DNA from: Nitrosopumilaceae archaeon
Lineage (GTDB): Archaea; Thermoproteota; Nitrososphaeria; Nitrososphaerales; Nitrosopumilaceae
Direction of reading: 5' to 3'
Assembly (NCBI GenBank): GCA_028279545.1
Contig: JANQNN010000035.1
Span: 91,425-155,424, forward strand
DNA: 64,000 bases
In this document: positions 17,513 to 26,372 of the stretch, piece after piece
Position numbering within the stretch: position 1 is the stretch's first letter
How the letters are laid out: each line of letters begins with the position of its first letter
The notes under the pieces: model-generated
What the model was told of the DNA's origin: nothing
The model's database searches: none
The model's input: only the letters and a program-made list of their open reading frames with translations
Translations under genes and position numbers: made by a program

Positions 17513-17596
17513 CGCAGAGAGAGGGATTTGAACCCCCGCGTTCTTGCGAACACAGGCTCTCAAGGCCCGCGCCCTACCGGACTAGGCGACCTCTGC
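17513..17596 (-). tRNA. tRNA-Ser(TGA)
   Basis: On the minus strand a class II tRNA with acceptor stem GCAGAGG/TCTCTGC, G73 discriminator as in archaeal tRNA-Ser, anticodon stem CGGGC/GCCTG around loop CTTGAGA (anticodon TGA), a long variable arm (TGTTCGCAAGAACG) and T arm GGGGG-TTCAAAT-CCCTC. No intron and no encoded CCA. Confidence 0.95.
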
Positions 17597-17667
17597 AAAT
17601 TTCGATAAAAATAGGTAACTAAAATTTGTTGATGAAATAGAAAAATAAGAAAAAAGAAATGAATTCT

Positions 17668-18213
17668 TTAATCGTGTGCGTGCGGATTACCGCTTCCTTC
17701 CATCTTGACGTAAGTACCTGCTGCTTTCTCATGGAATTCAGCGTTTGCTTGTTCAATGAGAATTGCGCCAGTTGGACATGCCTCTTGGCAAGCCATACAA
17801 ACAGTACAATCATGCTCTCTAATTGGCATTGATTTGTCAGTCTTGTCTAATCGCTCATCTTGTTCAGTCAAACCAGTACCTTCAAAGGTTGCATCAACAA
17901 CTGCAGTTGCTGCTACGTCTTGTTCGGTTCTGTACCACTGGAATGTCTGTACTGGACAAACGCTCATGCAAGATCCTGCTGCAATACATGAATCCCAGTC
18001 TACTGCGACTGTGGTTCCATGAACACCAAGGGGAACTTGTTCCTCTCCGCGGTCTGCATATGCTGCTTTAACTTCATCGTCTGAAAAGGCGGCACCATTT
18101 TTTCCTGTATTTACAGGCCAAATCCAGTGAAAGTTCTCGCCATCACCGTGGCTTGTCTTTCCTGATGGTTCTTTGTCCTGAAAAAAGTCTTCGGAAATTA
18201 CTAAATCTGCCAT
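17668..18213 (-). CDS. Zinc-containing ferredoxin (Sulfolobus type), copy 1
   Basis: 181 aa. The N-terminal extension has a His-rich segment (HGDGENFHWIWP) that with a later Asp would bind the structural zinc known from Sulfolobus ferredoxins. The core has WDSCIAAGSCMSVCPV for the first cluster and CTVCMACQEACPTGAI for the 4Fe-4S cluster. It is about 60 percent like the next gene upstream, so the pair is a tandem duplication; this copy has an extra C-terminal tail ending in HAHD. ATG 18213 chosen by the N-terminal match and by TATA spacing. Confidence 0.9.
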   Translation of the reverse strand: MADLVISEDFFQDKEPSGKTSHGDGENFHWIWPVNTGKNGAAFSDDEVKAAYADRGEEQVPLGVHGTTVAVDWDSCIAAGSCMSVCPVQTFQWYRTEQDVAATAVVDATFEGTGLTEQDERLDKTDKSMPIREHDCTVCMACQEACPTGAILIEQANAEFHEKAAGTYVKMEGSGNPHAHD

Positions 18214-18231
18214 GAATAATTTACGATTCAA

Positions 18232-18247
18232 ATATTATTTAAAGCTA
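18232..18247 (-). promoter_or_regulatory. Core promoter of ferredoxin copy 1
   Basis: Minus strand TAGCTTTAAATAATAT, 19 nt from the ATG, with the TTTAAA core 25-30 nt upstream. The identical 16-mer precedes ferredoxin copy 2, so the promoter was duplicated with the gene or is under selection. Confidence 0.65.
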
Positions 18248-18336
18248 AATAAAATTAATCTGACCTAATCCTTTGATTGGCAATGATAGGAAAAACTGGG
18301 TAAAAAAAATTACAAAAATGAAAAACCTGATTCAAT

Positions 18337-18852
<516 letters not shown>

Positions 18853-18942
18853 GACCGAAATTTATACCCCAATTATTAATCGATCAATTTTTTTTGTTCG
18901 TAATACCGTAGGTTATTATCGACTGAATGCGAATTGCAATAG

Positions 18943-19608
18943 TTGGATATTTACAAGTACGATGCATATCAGGGGCCAAACATTGGAGTGTTTATTTCTG
19001 TAAATGACTCTAATGTGTATCTGCCAATGGGCTTTGCTGAAACAAAAGCTGCAAAACTTGCAAAGTATCTAGATGTGGAACCAATCTATACATCAGTTGC
19101 AAACACAAGATTGCTAGGATCATTGATGGCAATAAACAATCATGGAGTGCTATTACCAGCAACTGCATTTCAAGAAGAGTATGACTTTTTTAAAAAAGAG
19201 TCTGGTCTGCAAGTAGGGGTTTTAGATTCAAAATATACTGCAGTTGGAAACGTGATTTGTGCAAACGATAAAGGAGCAATTGTATCTCCCTGGCTATCAA
19301 AGGCAGACGTTGAGACCATAAAGCAAATCTTGGATGTTGAAGTAGTTCAAAAAAGAATCTCAGGCATTAATGTGGTAGGGTCTATGATGGTTGCAAACAA
19401 TCACGGTGCTGTAATTCATCCAGAAGCTAATGAGGAAGACATGAAGATGTTTGCAAATGTACTAGGCGTTCAGATAGAGCATGCTACAGTGAATAAGGGC
19501 GTGCCATATGTAGAGTCAGGCGTTTTGGCAAACAACAAAGGAATCGTAGTAGGTACCATGACTACTGGTCCTGAAATTATGATGCTAACTAGGGCTTTTC
19601 TAAATTAA
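18943..19608 (+). CDS. eif6: Translation initiation factor 6
   Basis: 221 aa, full length. It binds the large ribosomal subunit and stops premature joining. The five-fold pseudo-repeat is visible through recurring N-x-x-G-x-(V/I) strands (INNHGVLLP, ANDKGAIVSP, ANNHGAVIHP, ANNKGIVVG). TTG 18943 is the start: a stop codon lies directly before it in frame and the protein begins at the first family strand. The end overlaps hisS by 20 nt tail to tail. Confidence 0.94.
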   Translation: MDIYKYDAYQGPNIGVFISVNDSNVYLPMGFAETKAAKLAKYLDVEPIYTSVANTRLLGSLMAINNHGVLLPATAFQEEYDFFKKESGLQVGVLDSKYTAVGNVICANDKGAIVSPWLSKADVETIKQILDVEVVQKRISGINVVGSMMVANNHGAVIHPEANEEDMKMFANVLGVQIEHATVNKGVPYVESGVLANNKGIVVGTMTTGPEIMMLTRAFLN

Positions 19609-20890
19609 AGACTGAATGTGGATCATCAGTAATTGATTCAATTGATACTTGCGATTCATCGCCTGTAGTCATATCTCGTAATACCGCTTTTCCTTCTTCA
19701 AGTTCATTTGGTGCAACTATTATGCAGAATCTAGAGTCTTCAGCTTGGTCGATTTGTTTTTTTAGTGGCTTTCCTGCAAGGTCAATGTTTGTTGGAATGT
19801 TTGCAAGTCTCAATAGTGAGGCAATGCTCATTGCGACCTTTTGCATCTCTTCATTGACGTACAAAACAGAAACTCGATTATGTGGAGTTTGTGGGATTAT
19901 TTTTTGCTCTTGCATTGTTAGTATCATTCTCTCAACACCACCAGCTACACCTGTTGCTCCAATGTCTTCTCTGCCAAATGCTTTAGTTAGTGCATCGTAT
20001 CGTCCCCCACCAGCAAGTGCTCCAAGAGTTGAGTTTGTATCAAATACTTCAAAGACAGTTCCTGAATAGTAGTCTAGTCCTCTTACAATTCCGAAATTAA
20101 TTCTGACATTTGATACTCCACGATTTTCTAGTGATGAAAATAATTTTTGTAGATAATCCCAAGAGTCTAGTTTGCTTGTGTCTAGTTTTTGCTCTACTTC
20201 TTTGAGTGTTCCTTTGATTTGTGAAAAGTCTAGAATCTTTTCTAGCTTGTCAGTATCGTATCTGTCTTTGAATTCATCGATAATTTCTTGTCTTGATTTT
20301 TTTTGGATTTTATCAATTGCTCGTAGGATGTCAGCTACTAGAGTTTGGTCTTTAGAATCAAAGATTTGAAAAATGTAAGATTCTACAAGTGATCGGTGAT
20401 TGATATCAATTGAGATGTCTTTGAGAAGTAATGAATCAAAAAGCCTTGAGGTAAATTCAATGATTTCAGCTTCAGATTCAATTCCTGGCTTTCCATAAAC
20501 TTCGATATCCCACTGGTGAAAGTAGCGATATCTTCCCTTTTGGGGCTCGTCATATCTGAATACTCCTCCAAAACTTGAGATTTTAGCTGGCAATCTCATT
20601 GATTTTTGGGATGCTGCATATCTGGTCAATCCTACTGTAAAATCAAATCTTAAGGCAACTTCTCTTTCTCCTTTGTCTTTGAAATAATAAATCTCGTCCT
20701 TTATAGCTGGTCCTGACTTAGTCTCTAAAACTGAGAGTAGTTCAATTGGGGAGGGATCCATAAATGAAAAACCATACAATCCCGATAATTGTTTAAAGTG
20801 TGATCTGATATGCTCAATGTTTGCATGTTCCTGTGCCTCAAAATCTTTCATTCCACGGGGTAGCTCCAAGACAGTTTGTGTGTATAGCAT
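19589..20890 (-). CDS. hisS: Histidyl-tRNA synthetase
   Basis: 433 aa class II synthetase. LPRGMKDF at the N-terminus, motif 2 region FRYDEPQKGRYRYFHQWDIE, the His-specific GLDYYSGTVFE and motif 3 GALAGGGRYD are present, followed by the C-terminal anticodon domain (residues about 340-425). No truncation. Converges on aIF6 with a 20-nt overlap of coding ends. Confidence 0.96.
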   Translation of the reverse strand: MLYTQTVLELPRGMKDFEAQEHANIEHIRSHFKQLSGLYGFSFMDPSPIELLSVLETKSGPAIKDEIYYFKDKGEREVALRFDFTVGLTRYAASQKSMRLPAKISSFGGVFRYDEPQKGRYRYFHQWDIEVYGKPGIESEAEIIEFTSRLFDSLLLKDISIDINHRSLVESYIFQIFDSKDQTLVADILRAIDKIQKKSRQEIIDEFKDRYDTDKLEKILDFSQIKGTLKEVEQKLDTSKLDSWDYLQKLFSSLENRGVSNVRINFGIVRGLDYYSGTVFEVFDTNSTLGALAGGGRYDALTKAFGREDIGATGVAGGVERMILTMQEQKIIPQTPHNRVSVLYVNEEMQKVAMSIASLLRLANIPTNIDLAGKPLKKQIDQAEDSRFCIIVAPNELEEGKAVLRDMTTGDESQVSIESITDDPHSVFNLEKP

Positions 20891-20928
20891 TATGATTTAG
20901 ATCTTTCTAAAACTATGCAATTTTGAAA

Positions 20929-21303
20929 TTAATTTGAGTCTAATTTTATGGAATATACTACAGGGTCACCTTTTCCCCTGCTTGCAAAGCCTGCAATTGT
21001 TGCCCTAAATCCATACTTTTTCTTTCGCATCTTTATTGCATTCTGAGCTTTGTTCCCTTCTATTTTTGTTGCAGTACCCATAATCCACTCACCTATGGTT
21101 TTTCCACCAAAAGTACATGGAGCAATTTTAACTTCAGGGTTATTTTTTAACCGCTTTACTTTTCCTGTAAGAGAACGAGTTATGACATATATCAATCCTG
21201 AATCAACTACAAACCAAACTGGTGTTTGAACAGTATTGCCGTTTTTTTTGTAGGTTGCAAGTGAGATGTATTTTTCATTCTCTAAAATATCCAGCATTGT
21301 CAT
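20929..21303 (-). CDS. PPOX-class flavin/F420-binding split-barrel protein
   Basis: 124 aa. Split-barrel pattern: ISLATYKKNGNTVQTPVWFV at the N-terminus, YVITRSLTGKVKRLKNNPEVKIAP in the middle. This subgroup (PPOX class F420-dependent) reduces or binds with F420 or FMN; thaumarchaea make F420. Substrate unknown. A second, distinct member lies at 61.6-62.0 kb. Confidence 0.75.
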   Translation of the reverse strand: MTMLDILENEKYISLATYKKNGNTVQTPVWFVVDSGLIYVITRSLTGKVKRLKNNPEVKIAPCTFGGKTIGEWIMGTATKIEGNKAQNAIKMRKKKYGFRATIAGFASRGKGDPVVYSIKLDSN

Positions 21304-21526
21304 GTTAGTATATTATTTTTAATTAATTTAGATGTATCTTTGAGATTGGATTATTTGATTATGTTATAACTACATCAACGAAGACCTAAAACCAAATAAA
21401 TAAAATGAGACTTAATAACTCTCAATTTTTTAACTGAGAAATATTTTGTAAGGTTAATTTTAGTCTTTGTTCTGAGAAAATTTTATTTCTAGTAAGATTT
21501 TCCAAATCTAAAATTAATTATCTTAT

Positions 21527-22864
21527 GTGTTTCTAGTGGAAGAAATGATGAATCAAAATTTTGAAAAAATATTCAGAAAAGTAGTAAATGAAGAGAAAAT
21601 ATTTGCAGATAAATCATACCTTAATACATTATCCAAACCTAAAATCATTCTTGGACGAGAAAATAAAATAGAAGAAATTTTGAGGAAGTTAATCGGATAC
21701 AAAAAAGGATTTGCAGTACCTTTAGTATCCATTTATGGTAGGAGTGGATCTGGGAAAACCACAATCACCAGATACGTCTGTGAGAATCTAAAAGACATTT
21801 CATTTTGTTTTGTGAATTTGAGGAAGGCAAAAACATTTTTTGGAGCTTCCAACCTCATTTTAGAGGCCCTTGGAAAATCTCCAATCAGTAGTCAGTCAGG
21901 TCTGAACTCATCTATAAAATCTATTGAAAACGCAATTACCTCAAAGCTAGAAGAACAGAAAAAGACCACATTTGTTCTAATTTTAGATGAAATCGATTCC
22001 ATTCTAAACGATAAGCGTGGAAAGCCCTCTGACTTTTTTTACAAGCTTTTAGTGTTAGAAGAAAAATTAAAAGAAAAAGGTTTTCTGGTATCCCTCATAA
22101 CAATATCGAATAATCTTTTTGAAAACTATTCACTTGATGACCGAGTAAAATCAAGAATTGGTCATAACCAAGTATTTTTTGAGCCTTATTCTGAAAAAGA
22201 AGTATTTCAAATCTTAAAGAGGAATTCAAACAAGGCATTTTCTTCCAAAATAGACGACGAGGTTTTACATCTATGCTCAGAGCTAAGCTCACAAGAACAC
22301 GGAGACGCAAGAAGGGCAATCGAACTTCTTAGAATTGCTGCTGAAACTGCATCTATGTCTGATGAAAAAATCTCAAAAAAACATGTACTAAAAGCTCACG
22401 AAAAGATTGGAAGAGTTACCTTTGGAGAATTTCTGGTAACCTCTTCCTTTCATATGCAATATCTCTGCCATGCAATAGGTTTCATTTCTTTTGTTTCAAG
22501 AGAACGATGGATTGCGACCTCAAGCATTTACAAAACATACAAAAAATTATTGGCAAAAGAAAAAATGCCCTTAACTTATAGGCGTATATTTGATCTTTTA
22601 AACGAACTAGAACAAGCAGGGATTGTTATTTCATCGACAGAATCTCGAGGAAGATATGGCTTTGGCAAGCAATTTCAGCTAACAATTCCCCCAGAGATCA
22701 TAGGATTAAGGGATCCTGAACAATTTGAAAAATGGAAAGACATGAAAGAAAACTATTATGATCTTCAAAATAATCCCGATCTAAAATATAATCGCAATTA
22801 TCGCCTTAGATTTGATCGATTTGAAGGGCAAAAAGATTTTTTAAAATTTTTTGGACAATTTTAG
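21527..22864 (+). CDS. cdc6: Orc1/Cdc6-family AAA+ protein
   Basis: 445 aa. AAA+ module with Walker A GRSGSGKTT (residues 71-79), Walker B LILDEID (about 147-153), sensor 2 region HGDARRAIELLR, and a C-terminal winged helix (about 330-440) as in archaeal origin-recognition proteins. It marks origins and helps load MCM. GTG 21527 opens the frame; ATG 21545 or 21548 may be the true start. It stands at the edge of the accessory island and could be a chromosomal initiator or one brought in by an element. Confidence 0.87.
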   Translation: MFLVEEMMNQNFEKIFRKVVNEEKIFADKSYLNTLSKPKIILGRENKIEEILRKLIGYKKGFAVPLVSIYGRSGSGKTTITRYVCENLKDISFCFVNLRKAKTFFGASNLILEALGKSPISSQSGLNSSIKSIENAITSKLEEQKKTTFVLILDEIDSILNDKRGKPSDFFYKLLVLEEKLKEKGFLVSLITISNNLFENYSLDDRVKSRIGHNQVFFEPYSEKEVFQILKRNSNKAFSSKIDDEVLHLCSELSSQEHGDARRAIELLRIAAETASMSDEKISKKHVLKAHEKIGRVTFGEFLVTSSFHMQYLCHAIGFISFVSRERWIATSSIYKTYKKLLAKEKMPLTYRRIFDLLNELEQAGIVISSTESRGRYGFGKQFQLTIPPEIIGLRDPEQFEKWKDMKENYYDLQNNPDLKYNRNYRLRFDRFEGQKDFLKFFGQF

Positions 22865-22902
22865 GTCTGAGATTGTCCAAAAAGGGTTCAAGCCTTAACA
22901 GA

Positions 22903-23643
22903 TTAGTTTTCCTGCTTTGGTATTGGCATAGATAAAGGCTTGTCGGTCAATCCATTTCCATCCTCAAAGCATTTGGTTTGGTATTTACAAAACTTACACA
23001 AACCAGATACTTCCCCATCTAGAATTTTCTCAGTCTTTGCATTTTCTATTTCTTGAATCCTAGTATTAATCCACTTACTCACATCTCGTTTTTCTACTTT
23101 GTAAGTTACAATGTCAGACATATCAGCATACACAATGTTTAGATTCTCTACTGGCATGTATTCAGAAAACATTGTTTGATAACACTGGAGTTGTAGAATG
23201 TGTTCTTCTCTAGGTAAGAATCCTTGTTTTATTTGCCATCTAACAAACTTTGTAGTTTTTAGATCAATGATAGTCTTGGTCTTCCAATCATACATGTCTA
23301 GCCTTCCCGCAAGGGTAGCAATCCGTCCATCTTTTAGAGGAACATAATATTCCATATCCATCTCCCTCCACTTGTAAGCATAGGTCATCTGATGCAAGAA
23401 ATCCCCTCTAACAGTACCCCACATACTCTCAATGGTACCATCGCCAAGAAGCTCTTCTTTTGAGATTCCTAATTGTTTGTAAAGAGATTTTCTTTGGCAG
23501 CCAACTATTTCAGTAACTGAATATCTAGATGTGTAATCTTTAGAATACAAACCATTTCTTTTCTGTAAGAAATTTAGAATTCCTTCAGGTGCGTCAATTT
23601 CTTCTGAAATTGATTTTATTTTTTCTAGTGGAATTGTACTCAA
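22903..23643 (-). CDS. Cas4/RecB-like PD-(D/E)XK exonuclease with Fe-S cysteines
   Basis: 246 aa. Nuclease core residues are all in place: H84 (GDFLHQM), D116 (GRLDMYD), D127-x-K129 (IIDLKTTK) and Q152-x2-Y155 (QLQCYQ). Cys49 together with C216, C219 and C225 forms the 4Fe-4S pattern of Cas4 and AddB-type nucleases. It probably trims DNA ends. No other cas gene or repeat array is near, so it is an orphan Cas4-like enzyme. Last gene of a three-gene minus-strand operon whose promoter carries the CARF-type operator. Confidence 0.82.
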   Translation of the reverse strand: MSTIPLEKIKSISEEIDAPEGILNFLQKRNGLYSKDYTSRYSVTEIVGCQRKSLYKQLGISKEELLGDGTIESMWGTVRGDFLHQMTYAYKWREMDMEYYVPLKDGRIATLAGRLDMYDWKTKTIIDLKTTKFVRWQIKQGFLPREEHILQLQCYQTMFSEYMPVENLNIVYADMSDIVTYKVEKRDVSKWINTRIQEIENAKTEKILDGEVSGLCKFCKYQTKCFEDGNGLTDKPLSMPIPKQEN

Positions 23644-23664
23644 TTTTCTTGCACCTCAAATTGC

Positions 23665-23874
23665 TTATTCACTAGATTCTCCCTCCAAAATGTTAGATGG
23701 TCTCAAACTTGGTTGAAGTCTTTCTAATTGTCTTTGTTTTTCTCGAATTGCATCCTCAAAGATTTTACTTTGCTCGTGATGGTAATCCAATTCAACTTCC
23801 ATCATTCGAATTTCAAAATCTAGTTCCGAAATACTAAATCTTTGTCGGAAGGGGTCTCTTACGTTTTTAGACAT
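23665..23874 (-). CDS. Small coiled-coil protein of the nuclease operon
   Basis: 69 aa from ATG 23874, which overlaps the upstream gene's last base. Residues 18-53 form a charged amphipathic helix with heptad-like Leu/Ile spacing (likely dimeric coiled coil). No family recognised. It sits 21 nt before the Cas4-like gene, so it may be a partner of that nuclease. A longer reading from 23907 is possible but would overlap the neighbour by 34 nt. Confidence 0.65.
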   Translation of the reverse strand: MSKNVRDPFRQRFSISELDFEIRMMEVELDYHHEQSKIFEDAIREKQRQLERLQPSLRPSNILEGESSE

Positions 23875-24311
23875 TAGTTTACACCTCCAAAAAATCGCTG
23901 AATCCATGCAGGAACAGGCTTGTTTGCAAAAACCTTGCCTGAGTCCTTTAGGATTTGAGGTATTCCAATCTTGACATCAAACAAAAGTAAAATGTCTTGA
24001 ATGATTGCAGGTGAAAACCTCATCTCTTGATGTAAAAATCCAATTGCTCTGGATTTTACAGGGGTCTTGAGGTGATTTATCTTACAATTTACAATTGCTT
24101 TGATTGCTTGTAAGATATTTCCATAGACATATTTGCTTACTCCCAAGTAATAGTCATCAAGTGTTGACATTACATAGTCGTAATGCTCATCTAGGGATTT
24201 TCTCTTAAAGAGTAAATTCTCTTGAAGATCAGAGAAGACAAACTTCTCAATGGAATCATAAGATTCAGCGCTAAGGTCGCCACCCATTTGGTATGAAAGT
24301 TGTTGTTTCAT
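23874..24311 (-). CDS. Unknown helical protein, first gene of nuclease operon
   Basis: 145 aa, mostly predicted helical, with a basic middle (NCKINHLKTPVKSRA) and a C-terminal PVPAWIQRFFGG. I recognise no family. The start ATG at 24311 is preceded, exactly 34 nt away, by a three-half-site operator that also occurs before hsdM at the same distance. The gene leads the operon ending in the Cas4-like nuclease. Confidence 0.7.
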   Translation of the reverse strand: MKQQLSYQMGGDLSAESYDSIEKFVFSDLQENLLFKRKSLDEHYDYVMSTLDDYYLGVSKYVYGNILQAIKAIVNCKINHLKTPVKSRAIGFLHQEMRFSPAIIQDILLLFDVKIGIPQILKDSGKVFANKPVPAWIQRFFGGVN

Positions 24312-24345
24312 ACATTATATATCAGGCTCAGAAACATATGTTATA

Positions 24346-24375
24346 ATTTGTATTATACAAATATTATTTGTATAA
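24346..24375 (-). promoter_or_regulatory. CARF-regulon operator copy 1
   Basis: On the minus strand: half-sites ACAAAT, ATTTGT and ACAAAT starting at 24371, 24362 and 24351 (offsets 0, 9, 20). Positions 24353-24375 are a perfect inverted repeat, arms TTATACAAAT and ATTTGTATAA around ATT. It points at the 145-aa gene start at 24311 with 34 nt between. It includes TATAAT-like sequence, so a bound protein would cover the TATA box. Confidence 0.8.
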
Positions 24376-24377
24376 TT

Positions 24378-25130
24378 TTATACGATGCTTCCTAACAATC
24401 CTGGATATTCAACATAGTACTCTCCAGAAGGTGTAAGCTGAATAGTTCTTTTCTTAAAATCCATAATTGGTTTTCCTGTTTTTTTACCTCTTTTCCCTGT
24501 ATCCCAACCAAGCGTAATGGTAATTAGATTATTTTCAAGTAGTTTTTTTAAAGAGTATTCTATTCGTTGATTCTTTTTTAGACGTCTGTCTTTTCTTACT
24601 TCATCAAGAAGAATTGCATTAGTACACTTTCCTAATTTTTTTATTTTTTGAAGCACAATTGCAGTAGTTCTAGAAGTATTTCCTCTATTATCATCTTCTG
24701 GTCTAACAGGCATCGGTAGTTCTTTTACAAGATCATCTCCTCTATGTTTTGAGGCTTCCATTACATAGTAAACTCTCGTTCCTGCTAGAAATGCCGCAGT
24801 AGTGGCAGCTGAAACCATTAATTTTGTACCTCCAGTAATGTTAATAGCAAAATCGGTTTTCAAAAGACTTGAATTTTTCTTCCTTTCTTGAAAGATGATA
24901 TTAAGAATAGATTTGATAATTTTATCCATATCAAAAGCATCCACTTTGACAAGTATTGTGGGAACTTTGTAATGAGTTTCAATTTTCTTTTTTAGTCTTT
25001 TTGCTTCAGTTTCAAATTTGTAAGTTTCTTCATTTTTAGTATGTATAATGTATAATTTTTCAGGAATTGATTTTTTTAATCCTTCTTCAACTACAATTGG
25101 GGTTACGCCAAGTGTGGCTAATTGAATCAT
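24378..25130 (-). CDS. CARF-domain winged-helix transcription regulator
   Basis: About 250 aa. The N-terminal Rossmann-like half (residues 1-130) has the CARF signature strand-turn FAINITGGTKLMVSAATTA, where Gly-Gly-Thr-Lys binds the cyclic oligonucleotide in known members (Csa3, Csm6, Can). Residues about 155-245 form a winged helix (LDEVRKDRRL, IEYSLKKLLENNLI, wing ending in IQLTPSGEYYV). So it should be a ligand-sensing repressor or activator, not an RNase. ATG 25130 is preferred; TTG 25139 is also possible and would sit inside the operator. No CRISPR genes are in the window. Confidence 0.82.
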   Translation of the reverse strand: MIQLATLGVTPIVVEEGLKKSIPEKLYIIHTKNEETYKFETEAKRLKKKIETHYKVPTILVKVDAFDMDKIIKSILNIIFQERKKNSSLLKTDFAINITGGTKLMVSAATTAAFLAGTRVYYVMEASKHRGDDLVKELPMPVRPEDDNRGNTSRTTAIVLQKIKKLGKCTNAILLDEVRKDRRLKKNQRIEYSLKKLLENNLITITLGWDTGKRGKKTGKPIMDFKKRTIQLTPSGEYYVEYPGLLGSIV

Positions 25131-25135
25131 TTTAA

Positions 25136-25161
25136 ACAAATAATATTTGTATTATACAACT
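25136..25161 (+). promoter_or_regulatory. CARF-regulon operator copy 2
   Basis: Plus strand half-sites ACAAAT (25136), ATTTGT (25145) and ACAACT (25156), the same 0/9/20 spacing as the other two copies, the third half-site being degenerate. It lies 5 nt before the CARF gene ATG on the minus strand and 95 nt before the acidic-protein gene on the plus strand, so it can serve autoregulation and control of the divergent gene. Confidence 0.78.
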
Positions 25162-25256
25162 AATAACCATTTTTCTTTATATAAATAATAAAATTTGATT
25201 TTTGGAATTTAAAGAACATCTTAAATGCTATCTATACAAGCTGCAAATGTATTTCC

Positions 25257-26372
25257 ATGAGTTATGATGAACCTGAAGATGAGGAACCTGAAAACTATGA
25301 AAGTGAAGAAGAGCGACTCGAGCGAGAGCAAGAAGAATTTGAAAAAGACCAATGGGAACGAGAGTTAGAAGAATTTGAAGGCGATAGTGAAGAAAATGAA
25401 ATTATAGAATCTGAAAATTCTACAGAACCCTCAGACGAAGAACAAAATATCTTAGATATTATTCAATCAAAATATTCACAATTAGCTGATCCATCTTTAG
25501 ATGAAGACGAAAAAGAAAAAATCAAACGAGAACTTGATACATTAATTTTTCAAGCAAAGAAAAAAACAGAAGAACCTAGATTAGAATTTGAATACGATCC
25601 AGATTATAATATCTATAATTTTGCAAGATCCTCGTTCGTGTTATCTTTAGAATTATCTTGGCCTAAAATTAGAACAAAAATGGATTCCTTAATGAAATTG
25701 ATTGCAAACACTAGATTGGAATATGAGAAAATTATTGCTCTAAGAGATCTTATTGATAAATTTGAGCGAAAATATGTTTTTGAAATAATTAATTCAGTTA
25801 AACCAAAATCACGAAATGAAAATTTTACATTTGAATCAGAAAAATTTGAGGAAATAATAATCGATCTTCATAAAACATATGATGATTTCTTTAATGTTTT
25901 CCTTGAGGATGTTCATTTTGACACAAGGGGGAAAAAATATCTTAAATTCATGGGTAAAACTTCAAAATTTCGTGCATTAATGTTAGATTTACGTGATAAA
26001 AAAATAAAAGCAGATGAATTGAAACAAACCTTTGAACCTAATTTCAAATATTGTAATTTGGATTATGGAAATAGTTTAGGAAAAACAGGCACCGAAGAAA
26101 AAGGGTTTCTTTTTCAAGGTTATTGGCAAATGGAATATACATTAAATGAATTACGTCATCACACACAACACTGGAAGCAAGATGATGGGAAAAAATTCCT
26201 AAAAGAAGATGTACAAAGAAAAATAGAAGATCCAATTTCAGGAATAGAATCACCAGGAAATTTCTTTATTTTGATTAGTGTATTATTTTTGGTAAGCTAT
26301 CATTTCATAGATGTAATGCAAACTTGGATTGATACTGATGTGTTGTTTAGGAGGTCAAGAATTAAGCACTAA
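25257..26372 (+). CDS. Acidic-tailed protein with an R-x4-H motif, CARF-regulon member
   Basis: 371 aa. Residues 1-65 are extremely acidic (more than half Asp/Glu) and probably disordered or coiled. Residues 115-310 are helical and hold R300-HHTQ-H305 in a helix (NELRHHTQHW), which fits the R-x4-6-H active site of HEPN RNases; a hydrophobic helix near 328-350 could be a membrane anchor or core helix. I recognise no named family. It lies between the CARF gene and hsdM and has a copy of the shared operator on each side. HEPN assignment is a suggestion only. Confidence 0.6.
   Translation: MSYDEPEDEEPENYESEEERLEREQEEFEKDQWERELEEFEGDSEENEIIESENSTEPSDEEQNILDIIQSKYSQLADPSLDEDEKEKIKRELDTLIFQAKKKTEEPRLEFEYDPDYNIYNFARSSFVLSLELSWPKIRTKMDSLMKLIANTRLEYEKIIALRDLIDKFERKYVFEIINSVKPKSRNENFTFESEKFEEIIIDLHKTYDDFFNVFLEDVHFDTRGKKYLKFMGKTSKFRALMLDLRDKKIKADELKQTFEPNFKYCNLDYGNSLGKTGTEEKGFLFQGYWQMEYTLNELRHHTQHWKQDDGKKFLKEDVQRKIEDPISGIESPGNFFILISVLFLVSYHFIDVMQTWIDTDVLFRRSRIKH

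Noticed and set aside
21304-21526. A replication origin with repeats upstream of cdc6
   Set aside because: Two loose copies of CTGAGAAA-AT-rich sequence occur (about 21436 and 21473), but they are short, imperfect and without a dyad. Not enough to call origin boxes; GC skew over the genome would decide.
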